12,641 bases of DNA from Dysgonomonas sp. (GTDB lineage Bacteria; Bacteroidota; Bacteroidia; Bacteroidales; Dysgonomonadaceae). Below, piece by piece: positions 1 to 7,052 of this stretch. Under the pieces are notes generated by a model. That model worked only from the letters and a program-made list of their open reading frames with translations. It was not told the origin of the DNA and made no database searches. Each line of letters opens with the position of its first letter. The first letter of the stretch is position 1. Both the position numbers and the translations under genes were made by a program. The stretch is from contig DQAM01000140.1 in NCBI GenBank assembly GCA_003523545.1, positions 1 through 12,641 of the forward strand. The letters are read 5' to 3'.

Positions 1-968
1 GGATGACGTAGCGCCCATGCCAGTTTCGGGTCTATTTCGAGGTCCAGGTCGGGAAACTGGTCGTCTACTATCTCATCTGCCCTGAACTGGTAAAAACGCA
101 TCAGCCAGTCTGCCTGATACAACCTGTTTTCGCGGACTAAAGGTGCGGATTTAAGCGCCGGTAGTCGGTTGTCATAACTGTTGACAGGTATAAATCCGGA
201 ATAATAGACACGCCTCATACTGGGACGTTTATATAAGAGCGAAGAAACACGCAGAATATCTTTATCATTTTCGTTAGTTGCACCCACAATCATTTGTGTG
301 CTCTGTCCGGCGGGTACAAACCGCGGTGTGGAACGTATGCGCTTCCGGTCCTCTATGCTCTGAAGCATTCCCTGCTGGATGTACCGCATCGGCTGGAAAA
401 CGCTGGCATGGTCTTTCTCCGGGGCAAGTAGCCTGAGGTTCTGCTCCGTCGGGATTTCCAGATTGACACTCATACGGTCGGCATATAAGCCGGCTTCGTT
501 TACGAGTTCCTGACTGGCTCCCGGGATACTCTTCATGTGGATATAGCCGTTGAAACGGTGGACTGTACGCAGGTTCTTGATGACGCGCACCATACGTTCC
601 ATCGTATAATCGGGGTTGTTAATTACTCCCGAACTAAGGAACAATCCTTCGATATAATTGCGCCTGTAAAACTCGATGGTGAGTTCGGTCAGCTCCTGTA
701 CGGTAAGAGTAGCACGTGGAATGTCGTTGCTTCTGCGATTGATGCAGTAAGCACAATCATAGATGCAGAAATTAGTCAGCATAATCTTCAGCAAAGATAC
801 GCACCGTCCGTCTTCGGTGAAGCTGTGGCATATGCCCATACCCCCGACAGTATTACCCAGTCCGCCCGCTTTATTCTTGCGGATAGTACCGCTCGAAGCG
901 CACGAAACATCGTATTTTGCTGATTCGGCAAGGACTTTTAATTTGTCTAGTATGGTGTCGTTTAGCAT
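1..968 (-). CDS. Radical SAM protein, putative DNA modification/repair family (TIGR03916-like), 3' end outside window
   Basis: The minus strand is open from an ATG at 968-966 to the window edge, giving 322 residues of a protein whose family is usually a little over 400, so about 100 C-terminal residues are missing. The radical SAM cluster motif is CIYDCAYC at about residues 68-75 (Cys68, Cys72, Cys75), which would hold the [4Fe-4S] that cleaves S-adenosylmethionine. It is followed by INRRSND, typical of this family. The N-terminus carries a glycine-rich stretch (AGGLGNTVGGMG, about 34-45) before GICHSF. Family knowledge: members are usually encoded next to a uracil-DNA-glycosylase-like protein (TIGR03915/DUF4130) and are thought to act on nucleic acids, but the reaction is unknown. 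The partner should lie immediately to the left of this window. It is divergent from aldA. The family call is made from motif and sequence resemblance and is fairly secure; the substrate is not known. Confidence 0.85.
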   Translation of the reverse strand, partial: MLNDTILDKLKVLAESAKYDVSCASSGTIRKNKAGGLGNTVGGMGICHSFTEDGRCVSLLKIMLTNFCIYDCAYCINRRSNDIPRATLTVQELTELTIEFYRRNYIEGLFLSSGVINNPDYTMERMVRVIKNLRTVHRFNGYIHMKSIPGASQELVNEAGLYADRMSVNLEIPTEQNLRLLAPEKDHASVFQPMRYIQQGMLQSIEDRKRIRSTPRFVPAGQSTQMIVGATNENDKDILRVSSLLYKRPSMRRVYYSGFIPVNSYDNRLPALKSAPLVRENRLYQADWLMRFYQFRADEIVDDQFPDLDLEIDPKLAWALRH

Positions 969-1233
969 ACTACAAAGTAATAAATTCCGCTCAAATCAGC
1001 CATGAAAAAAGTGTGAAAAAGGCGCAATATGTTGAAAAAAAATGTAAGGTGGCTAATAATTATCCGGATATACTCTTTTTTATGTAAATTCAAAAAGTTA
1101 ACTTGCGATTTCTAAAGAATAATAGGAAGATTCGGATAAATTATTCCATAAAGCAAACGATTGGCAGTCAATAGCTACAAACTATATCAGTAACGACAAA
1201 TTTTTAATTTCTAATATTATAAAATTGCATACT
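969..1233. other. Divergent intergenic region between the radical SAM gene and aldA
   Basis: These 265 bases are AT-rich and contain no credible gene. They must hold the promoters for both divergent genes, but I could not find a convincing TTTG/TAnnTTTG pair on either strand. There is a perfect 10-base palindrome, TATCCGGATA, at 1061-1070. Its TTATCCGG part recurs near the start points of two other genes in the window (6884-6895 and 8860-8872). Confidence 0.5.
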
Positions 1234-2670
1234 ATGAAAGAATTGAGAATGTTTATCAACGGTAAGTTCGAAGAAAACACTTCCGGAAAATGGATAGATG
1301 TACTGAACCCTTCAACTGAAGAAGTAATTTCCCGGATGCCCGATGGAACTGTGGAAGATGCGAAAAGAGCAATCGATGCAGCTGAAAAGGTACAGGATAA
1401 ATGGGCCCGTACTCCGGCTGTCGAAAGAGCAAGCTATTTGATAAAAATCGCTGACGGAATCCGCAAAAGGGAAAAGGAATTGACTGACATTATTGTTCGC
1501 GAAGGAGGTAAGACGCAAGGACTGGCAAATGTAGAAGTCCTGTTTACTGCCGACTATCTGGATTATATGGCCGGATGGGCCCGTCGTTATGAGGGGGAAA
1601 TCATACAGAGCGACCGTCCTAACGAAAATATTTTCTTATTTAAGAAACCTATCGGTGTGACTACCGGTATACTTCCGTGGAACTTCCCGTTTTTCCTCAT
1701 TGCCCGTAAAGCCGCCCCGGCATTAGTAACGGGAAATACAATCGTGGTGAAACCAAGCCAGATAACACCTGAGAACGCCTATGTATTTGCGCAGATAGTA
1801 GAAGAAGTCGGCGTACCAGCCGGAGTATTCAATCTGGTATTGGGACGCGGGTCGGTAATCGGAAACGAACTGGCTGCTAATCCGAAGGTGGGTATGGTCA
1901 GCCTGACCGGAAGCGTAGGTGCAGGACAGCAGACCATGGCAGCGGCGGCGCCAAACATCACAAAAGTTTCCCTCGAGTTGGGAGGAAAAGCCCCGGCAAT
2001 CGTTATGGATGATGCTGATCTGGATCTGGCTGTGAAATCTATTATAGCTTCAAGGGTGATCAATACAGGACAGGTATGCAACTGTGCGGAGCGTGTGTAT
2101 GTGCATAAGAAAGTAAAAGAAGCTTTCCTTGAAAAGCTGATAGCTGGCATGAAACAGGTGAAAGTAGGAAATCCTTCCGAAATAGCCGATCTGGATATGG
2201 GGCCTCTGGTAGAAGCAAATGCTCTTAAATCAGTCAGTGAAAAAGTGGAGAAAGCCGTTAAACAGGGGGCTAAACTGCTGTATGGCGGTAACCGTATAGG
2301 TAATAAAGGCTACTTCTTTGAACCGACTGTATTAACAGAAGCTACGCAGAAAATGGATATCATTCAGGAAGAAACTTTCGGGCCCGTATTGCCTGTGGTT
2401 GATTTCAGCGATATAGAAGATGCTATTACATGGGCAAACGATTGTGAATACGGACTCACTTCATCTGTTTATACCCAGAACCTGGATACAGCATTCAAGC
2501 TGGTAAGGGCTCTTAAATTCGGGGAAACTTACATCAACCGCGAAAACTTCGAGGCGATGCAGGGATTCCATGCTGGATGGCGTAAGTCCGGAATAGGCGG
2601 TGCAGACGGCAAGCACGGTCTGGAAGAATACCTGCAGACTCATGTCGTTTACCTGGAAACGAAAGGTTAA
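1234..2670 (+). CDS. aldA: Lactaldehyde/glycolaldehyde dehydrogenase (NAD-dependent)
   Basis: This enzyme oxidises L-lactaldehyde to L-lactate, and glycolaldehyde to glycolate, with NAD+ in the cytoplasm. The 478-residue protein aligns along its whole length with Escherichia coli AldA (479 residues), sharing long stretches such as ARRYEGEIIQSDRP and NRENFEAMQGFHAGWRKSG. Aldehyde dehydrogenase active-site features are all present: Asn150 in PWNFPF, Lys173 in VVKPS, Glu248 in LELGGK, the nucleophile Cys282 in GQVCNC, and the EETFGP motif. A TTG nine bases upstream (1225) is in frame, but I chose the ATG at 1234 because it matches the length and N-terminus of AldA. A terminator follows the gene, and then lutABC, which oxidises the lactate product. 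Physiologically this fits L-fucose or L-rhamnose catabolism, though no kinase or aldolase genes for those sugars are in view. Glycolaldehyde could also be a natural substrate. Confidence 0.93.
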   Translation: MKELRMFINGKFEENTSGKWIDVLNPSTEEVISRMPDGTVEDAKRAIDAAEKVQDKWARTPAVERASYLIKIADGIRKREKELTDIIVREGGKTQGLANVEVLFTADYLDYMAGWARRYEGEIIQSDRPNENIFLFKKPIGVTTGILPWNFPFFLIARKAAPALVTGNTIVVKPSQITPENAYVFAQIVEEVGVPAGVFNLVLGRGSVIGNELAANPKVGMVSLTGSVGAGQQTMAAAAPNITKVSLELGGKAPAIVMDDADLDLAVKSIIASRVINTGQVCNCAERVYVHKKVKEAFLEKLIAGMKQVKVGNPSEIADLDMGPLVEANALKSVSEKVEKAVKQGAKLLYGGNRIGNKGYFFEPTVLTEATQKMDIIQEETFGPVLPVVDFSDIEDAITWANDCEYGLTSSVYTQNLDTAFKLVRALKFGETYINRENFEAMQGFHAGWRKSGIGGADGKHGLEEYLQTHVVYLETKG

Positions 2671-2687
2671 ATTTTTATATATTAGAT

Positions 2688-2730
2688 AAAGACCCAAAAC
2701 AAAATTTTAAAGTTTTGGGTTTTTATTATT
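2688..2730 (+). terminator. Rho-independent terminator after aldA
   Basis: A perfect 9-base inverted repeat (ACCCAAAAC at 2692-2700, GTTTTGGGT at 2712-2720) encloses an 11-base AT loop and runs straight into TTTTATTATT. A G-U pair followed by A-U pairs extends the stem outward to about 2688 and 2724. It lies 18 bases after the aldA stop and only 30 bases before the lutA start. It therefore either ends aldA transcription with lutA having its own promoter, or it acts as a partial terminator lowering lut expression relative to aldA. Confidence 0.85.
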
Positions 2731-2760
2731 GTTAACTACACAACTAAATTATCTATAAAG

Positions 2761-3501
2761 ATGAAAGTAGGACTATTTATTCCCTGCTATGTCAATGCTA
2801 TTTATCCTGAGATCGGTGTAGCTTGTTACAAGCTGCTTGATTATCTGGGAGTCGAAGTCGATTATCCGGTAAATCAGACCTGTTGCGGACAGCCCATGGC
2901 AAACGCAGGTTTTGAAGATGAAGCCATACCTCTGGCAAAAAGTTTCGAAAAGGAATTTGCTGAATACGAATTCGTCGTTGTGCCGTCTGGCAGCTGCGGT
3001 TCATTTGTTAAGCTAAACTATCCCCGGTTATTAAGTAAAGAAGGGCGCGAGAGCCATACAAGCGGAAAGGTGTATGACTTTTGTGAGTTTCTTCACGATA
3101 TATTGAAGGTAGATAAACTTCCGGCTAAGTTTCCTCATAAGGTCAGTGTACATAACAGCTGTCATGGTGTACGCGAACTGCACCTTTCATCGGCGAGCGA
3201 ATTGAACATACCCCGTTATTCTAAAGTTAAAGACTTGCTTTCTTTGGTAGAAGGCATCGAAGTGATGGAACCCGGCAAACTCGACGAGTGCTGTGGATTC
3301 GGAGGAATGTTTGCGGTAGAAGAGCAGGCTGTATCGGTGTGTATAGGACAGGATAAGATCAAAAATCATATGGCAACCGGAGCCGAATATATTACCGGAG
3401 CCGACAGTTCGTGCCTCATGCATATGCAGGGTATTGTGGAAAGGGAAAAACTCCCGGTTAAATTTATACATGTTGTTCAAATATTAGCTGCAGGATTATG
3501 A
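2761..3501 (+). CDS. lutA: L-lactate oxidation iron-sulfur protein LutA (LldE/YkgE type)
   Basis: LutA is one of three cytoplasmic subunits (LutA, LutB, LutC) that oxidise L-lactate to pyruvate without a flavin-type LldD enzyme. The 246-residue protein has the two cysteine-rich CCG domains of the family. The first has Cys9, Cys41-Cys42-Gly (TCCGQP) and Cys79 (SGSCGS). The second has Cys134 (NSCHG), Cys177-Cys178-Gly (ECCGFGGMF) and Cys218 (SSCLMH). This matches E. coli YkgE (239 residues) in length and motif order. The CCG domains are thought to bind Fe-S clusters of the heterodisulfide-reductase/glycolate-oxidase type. Its stop overlaps the lutB start (ATGA at 3498-3501), so the two are translationally coupled. 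The start ATG directly follows the AT-rich leader behind the aldA terminator. Confidence 0.92.
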   Translation: MKVGLFIPCYVNAIYPEIGVACYKLLDYLGVEVDYPVNQTCCGQPMANAGFEDEAIPLAKSFEKEFAEYEFVVVPSGSCGSFVKLNYPRLLSKEGRESHTSGKVYDFCEFLHDILKVDKLPAKFPHKVSVHNSCHGVRELHLSSASELNIPRYSKVKDLLSLVEGIEVMEPGKLDECCGFGGMFAVEEQAVSVCIGQDKIKNHMATGAEYITGADSSCLMHMQGIVEREKLPVKFIHVVQILAAGL

Positions 3502-4880
3502 GTACAAAACATGCCGAAGCGGCCGAACGTTTCATAGAAAATAAAGAACAAGAGTCATGGCACAACGAGACACTCTGGCTTGTGCGCGTCAAAAGGGACA
3601 ATATGGCTATGGCTGTACCCGAGTGGGAAGAACTGAGAGAACTGGCAAATAAAATAAAGATGCATACGATTACGCATCTTCATAAGTATATACAGCAGTT
3701 TGCCGAAAATGCGGAAGCCAACGGAGTTATTGTGCATTGGGCCAAAGATGCCAAAGAGCATAACGAAATAGTATATGATATACTCAAAAAGCATAATACG
3801 AAGAAACTCGTAAAGAGTAAATCCATGCTTACCGAGGAGTGCCATATGAATCCGTACCTGATCGAAAAAGGTATAGATGTAGTCGAAAGCGACCTGGGAG
3901 AACGCATCATCCAGTTTATGGGTGTGCCGCCCAGCCATATTGTAATGCCGGCCATACATATCAAGCGGGAAGCAGTAGGTAAACTTTTCGAAGAGGTACT
4001 TCATACCGAGAAAGGGAACAGCGACCCTACTTACCTGACACGTGCGGCACGTGCCCACCTTCGCAATGAGTTCCTGACTGCCGATGTAGGCATGACGGGA
4101 GCAAATTTCGGTGTGGCCGAAACGGGTGATGTAGTTGTATGTACCAATGAGGGTAATGCAGACATGGGTACTTCCATTCCGAAAGTGCATATCGTGTCGA
4201 TGGGTATTGAAAAACTCGTACCTAACCATAAATCCCTGAGTGTGTACACCCGTCTATTAGCCCGTTCTGCTACGGGACAGCCAGTGACCTCCTATACTTC
4301 GCATTTCCGCAAACCCCGCGAAGGATGCGAAATGCACATTGTATTAGTAGATAATGGAAGAAGTGAGATTCTGAGTAATCCCGAACATATACAAACCCTG
4401 AAATGTATCCGCTGTGCCGCCTGTATGAATACCTGTCCTGTATATCGCAGGAGCGGCGGTTATTCTTATACTTATTTTATTCCGGGACCGATAGGTATCA
4501 ACCTGGGTATGCTGAAATTTCCCGAAAGATATTACGATAATGTCTCTGCATGTTCACTGTGTTATTCCTGTAACAACGTTTGTCCGGTAAAGATAGACCT
4601 GGCCGACCAGATATACCGGTGGCGTCAGAATCTGGACTCGCTGGGAAAAGCAGACAAGATGAAAAAGCTAATGTCGGGCGGGATGAAGTTCTTATTCACT
4701 CATCCGTCTATATATTATAATACGCTCAAGATGGCTCCGGCAGCAAATATAATGCCCCGGTTTATGATTTACAACGGACTGAATGAATGGGGTAAAGGCC
4801 GCGAACTGCCCCGTTTCTCGGGCGAATCTTTTACGCAGATGTGGAAGAAAGGAAAGGTTCAACGTAAAAACAATAAATGA
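3498..4880 (+). CDS. lutB: L-lactate oxidation iron-sulfur protein LutB (LldF/YkgF type)
   Basis: This is the central Fe-S subunit of the LutABC L-lactate oxidation system, thought to relay electrons from lactate toward a membrane acceptor. The 460 residues consist of an N-terminal LUD domain (roughly 60-295, with the GVAETGDVVVCTNEGN stretch near 205-220) followed by a double [4Fe-4S] ferredoxin-type domain. The cluster ligands are visible as Cys303-xx-Cys306-xx-Cys309-xxx-Cys313 (CIRCAACMNTCPVY) and Cys352-xx-Cys355-xx-Cys358-xxx-Cys362 (CSLCYSCNNVCPV). Length agrees with E. coli YkgF (475) and Bacillus subtilis LutB (479). It overlaps lutA and lutC by four bases each, which argues for one translationally coupled transcript. 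Confidence 0.94.
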   Translation: MSTKHAEAAERFIENKEQESWHNETLWLVRVKRDNMAMAVPEWEELRELANKIKMHTITHLHKYIQQFAENAEANGVIVHWAKDAKEHNEIVYDILKKHNTKKLVKSKSMLTEECHMNPYLIEKGIDVVESDLGERIIQFMGVPPSHIVMPAIHIKREAVGKLFEEVLHTEKGNSDPTYLTRAARAHLRNEFLTADVGMTGANFGVAETGDVVVCTNEGNADMGTSIPKVHIVSMGIEKLVPNHKSLSVYTRLLARSATGQPVTSYTSHFRKPREGCEMHIVLVDNGRSEILSNPEHIQTLKCIRCAACMNTCPVYRRSGGYSYTYFIPGPIGINLGMLKFPERYYDNVSACSLCYSCNNVCPVKIDLADQIYRWRQNLDSLGKADKMKKLMSGGMKFLFTHPSIYYNTLKMAPAANIMPRFMIYNGLNEWGKGRELPRFSGESFTQMWKKGKVQRKNNK

Positions 4881-5461
4881 TGGATAATAGTAAAAGAGAT
4901 ATATTGGAAAATATCAAGAGGCATACCAGCGTACAGTATGATATGCCCGAAATAGATATCGAAGGCATACAATATCCGGACAAGATATCGCAGTTTATTC
5001 TGATTAGCAAAGCTGTGGGCGGGGATGCTGTTGAATTAGACCCGGGACAAGATGTAAACGAAATTATCCGTGCATTGTACCCCGAAGCAAAGAGGATAGC
5101 ATCAAATCTCCCGGATATAAGTGTGGCGACATTCAACCCTGATGATGTATCCGACCCGGGCGGCCTGAACGGTACAGACCTGGCAATCATACAAGGTGAG
5201 GTCGGTGTGGCAGAAAACGGATGCGTATGGATACCACAAAATGTAAAACAGAAGGTTCTTTATTTTATTACGGAATATCTGGTGATTATTCTGGATAAGA
5301 ATAATATCGTGAACAATATGCACGAGGCATACGAAAAAATTTCATTCAATGATAAGGGTTTTGGAGTCTTTATCTCAGGTCCATCCAAGACTGCGGACAT
5401 TGAGCAGGCTTTGGTTGTTGGCGCCCATGGAGCAAAAGGAGTAACCGTTATTCTCAAATAA
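4877..5461 (+). CDS. lutC: L-lactate oxidation LUD-domain protein LutC (LldG/YkgG type)
   Basis: LutC is the third subunit of the L-lactate oxidation complex and consists of a single LUD domain without cysteine clusters. At 194 residues it is shorter than E. coli YkgG (231) and B. subtilis LutC (240); the shortening seems to be in the N-terminal half. The conserved LUD signatures are intact: GVAENGCVWIP (110-120) and, near the C-terminus, SGPSKTADIEQ (167-177) followed by GAHGAKG (182-188). The start at 4877 overlaps the lutB stop as ATGA; a second in-frame ATG at 4880 is an equally possible start. Position and motifs make the LutC assignment firm, while its biochemical role inside the complex is poorly defined for the family as a whole. 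Confidence 0.92.
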   Translation: MMDNSKRDILENIKRHTSVQYDMPEIDIEGIQYPDKISQFILISKAVGGDAVELDPGQDVNEIIRALYPEAKRIASNLPDISVATFNPDDVSDPGGLNGTDLAIIQGEVGVAENGCVWIPQNVKQKVLYFITEYLVIILDKNNIVNNMHEAYEKISFNDKGFGVFISGPSKTADIEQALVVGAHGAKGVTVILK

Positions 5462-5492
5462 GATAATTATATAAGATTATATTTAAGATAAA

Positions 5493-6068
5493 ATGGGAAG
5501 AGAAATAAGGGATAAAGTGAGAAATCTACCTAATATTCTTTCTATTAGTCGCCTTATTGTGAGTGTTTTTTTGTTTTTTCTTGGAAATTATCCGATACTC
5601 TTTACAAGCTTATATCTTTATTGCGGAATAAGCGATGTTGCGGATGGGTTTATAGCCCGACGTTGGAAAGTGGAATCAACTTTGGGTGCGAAACTGGATA
5701 GTATGGGTGATTTTATTTTTTATTTATTGATAACTATCATCTTTTTTACTCATACAGTATTGATGGATAGTATTATAGTGTTTTGTCTTGTTATTTTTGT
5801 TTTCATTCTTAAATTATTAAACATAATTATAACTAAAATTAAATTTCATCAATGGGGAATGCTCCATACGATAGGAAATAAATTGTCGGGGTTACTCGTA
5901 TATTGTATGTTACCGGTTTATATATTGTTTCCTGCTATTTCGGTAATAGTCGGAATTGTTATAATAGCTATTGCATTAGCCGCAACGTTTGAAGAAACAC
6001 TTGTATTGTTGGTCAATAAAGAATATAATCCGAATTGTAAGGGTATTTTTAGTGACAAACAAAGATAA
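5493..6068 (+). CDS. CDP-alcohol phosphatidyltransferase family integral membrane protein
   Basis: Enzymes of this family transfer a phosphatidyl group from CDP-diacylglycerol (or another CDP-alcohol) to an alcohol such as glycerol phosphate, serine or inositol, at the cytoplasmic membrane. The signature D-x2-D-G-x2-A-R-x8-G-x3-D-x3-D is complete: Asp48, Asp51, Gly52, Ala55, Arg56, Gly65, Asp69 and Asp73. These aspartates bind the metal ions and activate the attacking alcohol. The N-terminus NLPNILSISRL (11-21) is also typical. About five or six hydrophobic helices fill the rest of the 191 residues. The acceptor alcohol cannot be told; PgsA-like is possible but not shown. The gene starts 31 bases after lutC with no terminator visible between, so it may be co-transcribed. 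It is clearly more AT-rich than the lut genes, as expected partly from its membrane composition. Confidence 0.85.
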   Translation: MGREIRDKVRNLPNILSISRLIVSVFLFFLGNYPILFTSLYLYCGISDVADGFIARRWKVESTLGAKLDSMGDFIFYLLITIIFFTHTVLMDSIIVFCLVIFVFILKLLNIIITKIKFHQWGMLHTIGNKLSGLLVYCMLPVYILFPAISVIVGIVIIAIALAATFEETLVLLVNKEYNPNCKGIFSDKQR

Positions 6069-6076
6069 ATATATTA

Positions 6077-6859
6077 TTAGTCTTGTTTTTCTTTCTTTAC
6101 CAATAGGTGATGCAGTTCATCTATCTTATTTTCCAGGCTTTGGATTTTATTCACCAGGTCTTTATTGTTGTCTGATACGAGTTCGTCTACAATAAGCGAT
6201 GTAAAAAACGACATGCCCAGCATTCCTCCTACAAATACAAACAACGAGAAAAAGAAACGTATCAGGGCAGAAGATAAATAAGGCAGGTCTGCTGCCATGG
6301 TATCAGGGATTTCGTACCATCCTTCGATGGTAAGCAGGCGGAAAACGGTATAGGCCGATTCGAACGGATTGCCGAAAAACTGCGGATAAGCGTCTTTAAA
6401 AATATAAGTAAGGATAGTGCTGGCAATAATCATCATAATTCCAGCCCCTACTATCAGGCTGAGAGAGGCTCTTACTGCCCTGCCGAAGTCGCGGAGCAAC
6501 CGTGAAAAGTTAGGGATGAATTTGCCGAAGCGGATGAATTTGAACAGCTTGAACACCCTGAAAAGAAGCAGGTAGTTAAGGTCGTTGGTATATTCGGGGC
6601 TGGTTATGGTTAGAATAAGCGGTATGGATGCCAGAAAAACCAGTATCATATCTAAAATATTTCCTGTGCTTTTAAAAAAATCCCTGCCGTAGAAATATAT
6701 TTTGTAGAGGATTTCGATCAGAAATATAATAGTGATAACATTATCGATAGTCTGAAGGAAAATACCATATGACAGATCAAACGATAACAATATGGTTGTC
6801 ATAGTATTGATCAGGATAAGCAGGCCGATGAAGCGGTTATTGAGTAATATTTTCAGCAT
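6077..6859 (-). CDS. Single-domain voltage-gated cation channel (ion transport protein, BacNaV/CavMr type)
   Basis: This 260-residue protein has the six-helix plan of bacterial voltage-gated channels such as NaChBac (274 residues), which assemble as tetramers in the inner membrane. The voltage sensor is visible: acidic residues in S2 (Glu49) and S3 (Asp70), and an S4 with basic residues at every third position (Arg101, Lys104, Lys107, Arg110, Lys113). The pore loop carries the selectivity filter TIEGWYE at 177-183, aligned with TLESWAS of NaChBac. After S6 (about 200-226), residues 235-258 look like a heptad coiled coil, as in NaChBac-family C-termini. The filter resembles the calcium-selective type rather than the sodium type (see findings). 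It ends 8 bases from the convergent CDP-alcohol transferase gene. The ion and the physiological role are inferred, not shown. Confidence 0.88.
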   Translation of the reverse strand: MLKILLNNRFIGLLILINTMTTILLSFDLSYGIFLQTIDNVITIIFLIEILYKIYFYGRDFFKSTGNILDMILVFLASIPLILTITSPEYTNDLNYLLLFRVFKLFKFIRFGKFIPNFSRLLRDFGRAVRASLSLIVGAGIMMIIASTILTYIFKDAYPQFFGNPFESAYTVFRLLTIEGWYEIPDTMAADLPYLSSALIRFFFSLFVFVGGMLGMSFFTSLIVDELVSDNNKDLVNKIQSLENKIDELHHLLVKKEKQD

Positions 6860-6894
6860 ACGGAGGGTATTCTATCCTTGTAATTATCCGGTTA

Positions 6895-6902
6895 CAAATA
6901 TA
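6895..6902 (-). promoter_or_regulatory. Candidate -7 box (TATATTTG) for the channel gene
   Basis: On the minus strand this reads TATATTTG, a perfect match to the Bacteroidetes -7 consensus TAnnTTTG. It lies 35 bases upstream of the channel start codon, giving a leader of roughly 30 bases. There is no TTTG at the expected -33 position; that place is occupied by a T-rich run and the palindrome at 6921-6937. Confidence 0.45.
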
Positions 6903-6920
6903 TTATAAATCAGTAAAAAA

Positions 6921-6937
6921 ATACTTTTAAAAAGTAT
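6921..6937. repeat. Palindrome between divergent promoters, possible operator
   Basis: ATACTTT (6921-6927) and AAAGTAT (6931-6937) form a perfect inverted repeat around TAA. It covers the expected -33 zone of the leftward promoter and overlaps the first bases of the rightward -7 box, so a protein bound here could affect both genes. AT-rich palindromes arise readily by chance, so the operator reading is tentative. Confidence 0.3.
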
Positions 6938-6942
6938 ATTTG
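6935..6942 (+). promoter_or_regulatory. Candidate -7 box (TATATTTG) for the structured leader and GNAT gene
   Basis: TATATTTG matches the Bacteroidetes -7 consensus TAnnTTTG exactly. A start point about six bases downstream would put the whole hairpin-containing stretch (6961-7080) in an untranslated leader of about 130 bases. No TTTG is seen at -33, so the promoter is incomplete by consensus. Confidence 0.4.
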
Positions 6943-6970
6943 CATAAAATAGATGATATTCTAAAATCTA

Positions 6971-7052
6971 GTAGGGGTAAGTTCTAAACTTACCCGTTAG
7001 AAATATAGTGTAGTGGTTGACCTGTGTGTCAACCCGAAGAACTTATTCGTTC
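6971..7052 (+). ncRNA. Candidate structured 5' leader RNA upstream of the GNAT gene
   Basis: Two strong hairpins stand in tandem. The first, 6975-6995, is a perfect 9-base stem (GGGTAAGTT with AACTTACCC) and a CTA loop. The second, 7015-7034, is a perfect 7-base stem (GGTTGAC with GTCAACC) and a CTGTGT loop. A weak 4-base stem (GAAC/GTTC, 7039-7052) follows. TTCTAA at 6982-6987 can instead pair with TTAGAA at 6997-7002, which would break the first hairpin and so gives an alternative fold. Neither hairpin is followed by a T-run, so they do not look like terminators. I do not recognise a known riboswitch class; it could be a cis-regulatory leader or a small RNA. Confidence 0.4.

Noticed and set aside
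537..923. 128-codon plus-strand open frame at the left
   Set aside because: It is antisense to the radical SAM gene, whose CxxxCxxC motif and family match are clear on the minus strand.
1140..1190. TTGG and TATATCAG (1161-1190) as an aldA promoter
   Set aside because: The -7 candidate has two mismatches in the TTTG part and the spacing is 18 bases, so the match is no better than chance in this AT-rich DNA.
1225..1233. Upstream TTG start for aldA
   Set aside because: The ATG at 1234 gives an N-terminus and length matching E. coli AldA; the TTG adds only three residues.
1779..2150. 123-codon minus-strand open frame inside aldA
   Set aside because: It is antisense to the strongly conserved catalytic region of aldA and has no motif of its own.
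3555..4229. 224-codon minus-strand open frame inside lutB
   Set aside because: It is antisense to a firmly identified gene; the translation is rich in His, Tyr, Phe and Cys without domain features. It is a shadow of lutB codon usage.
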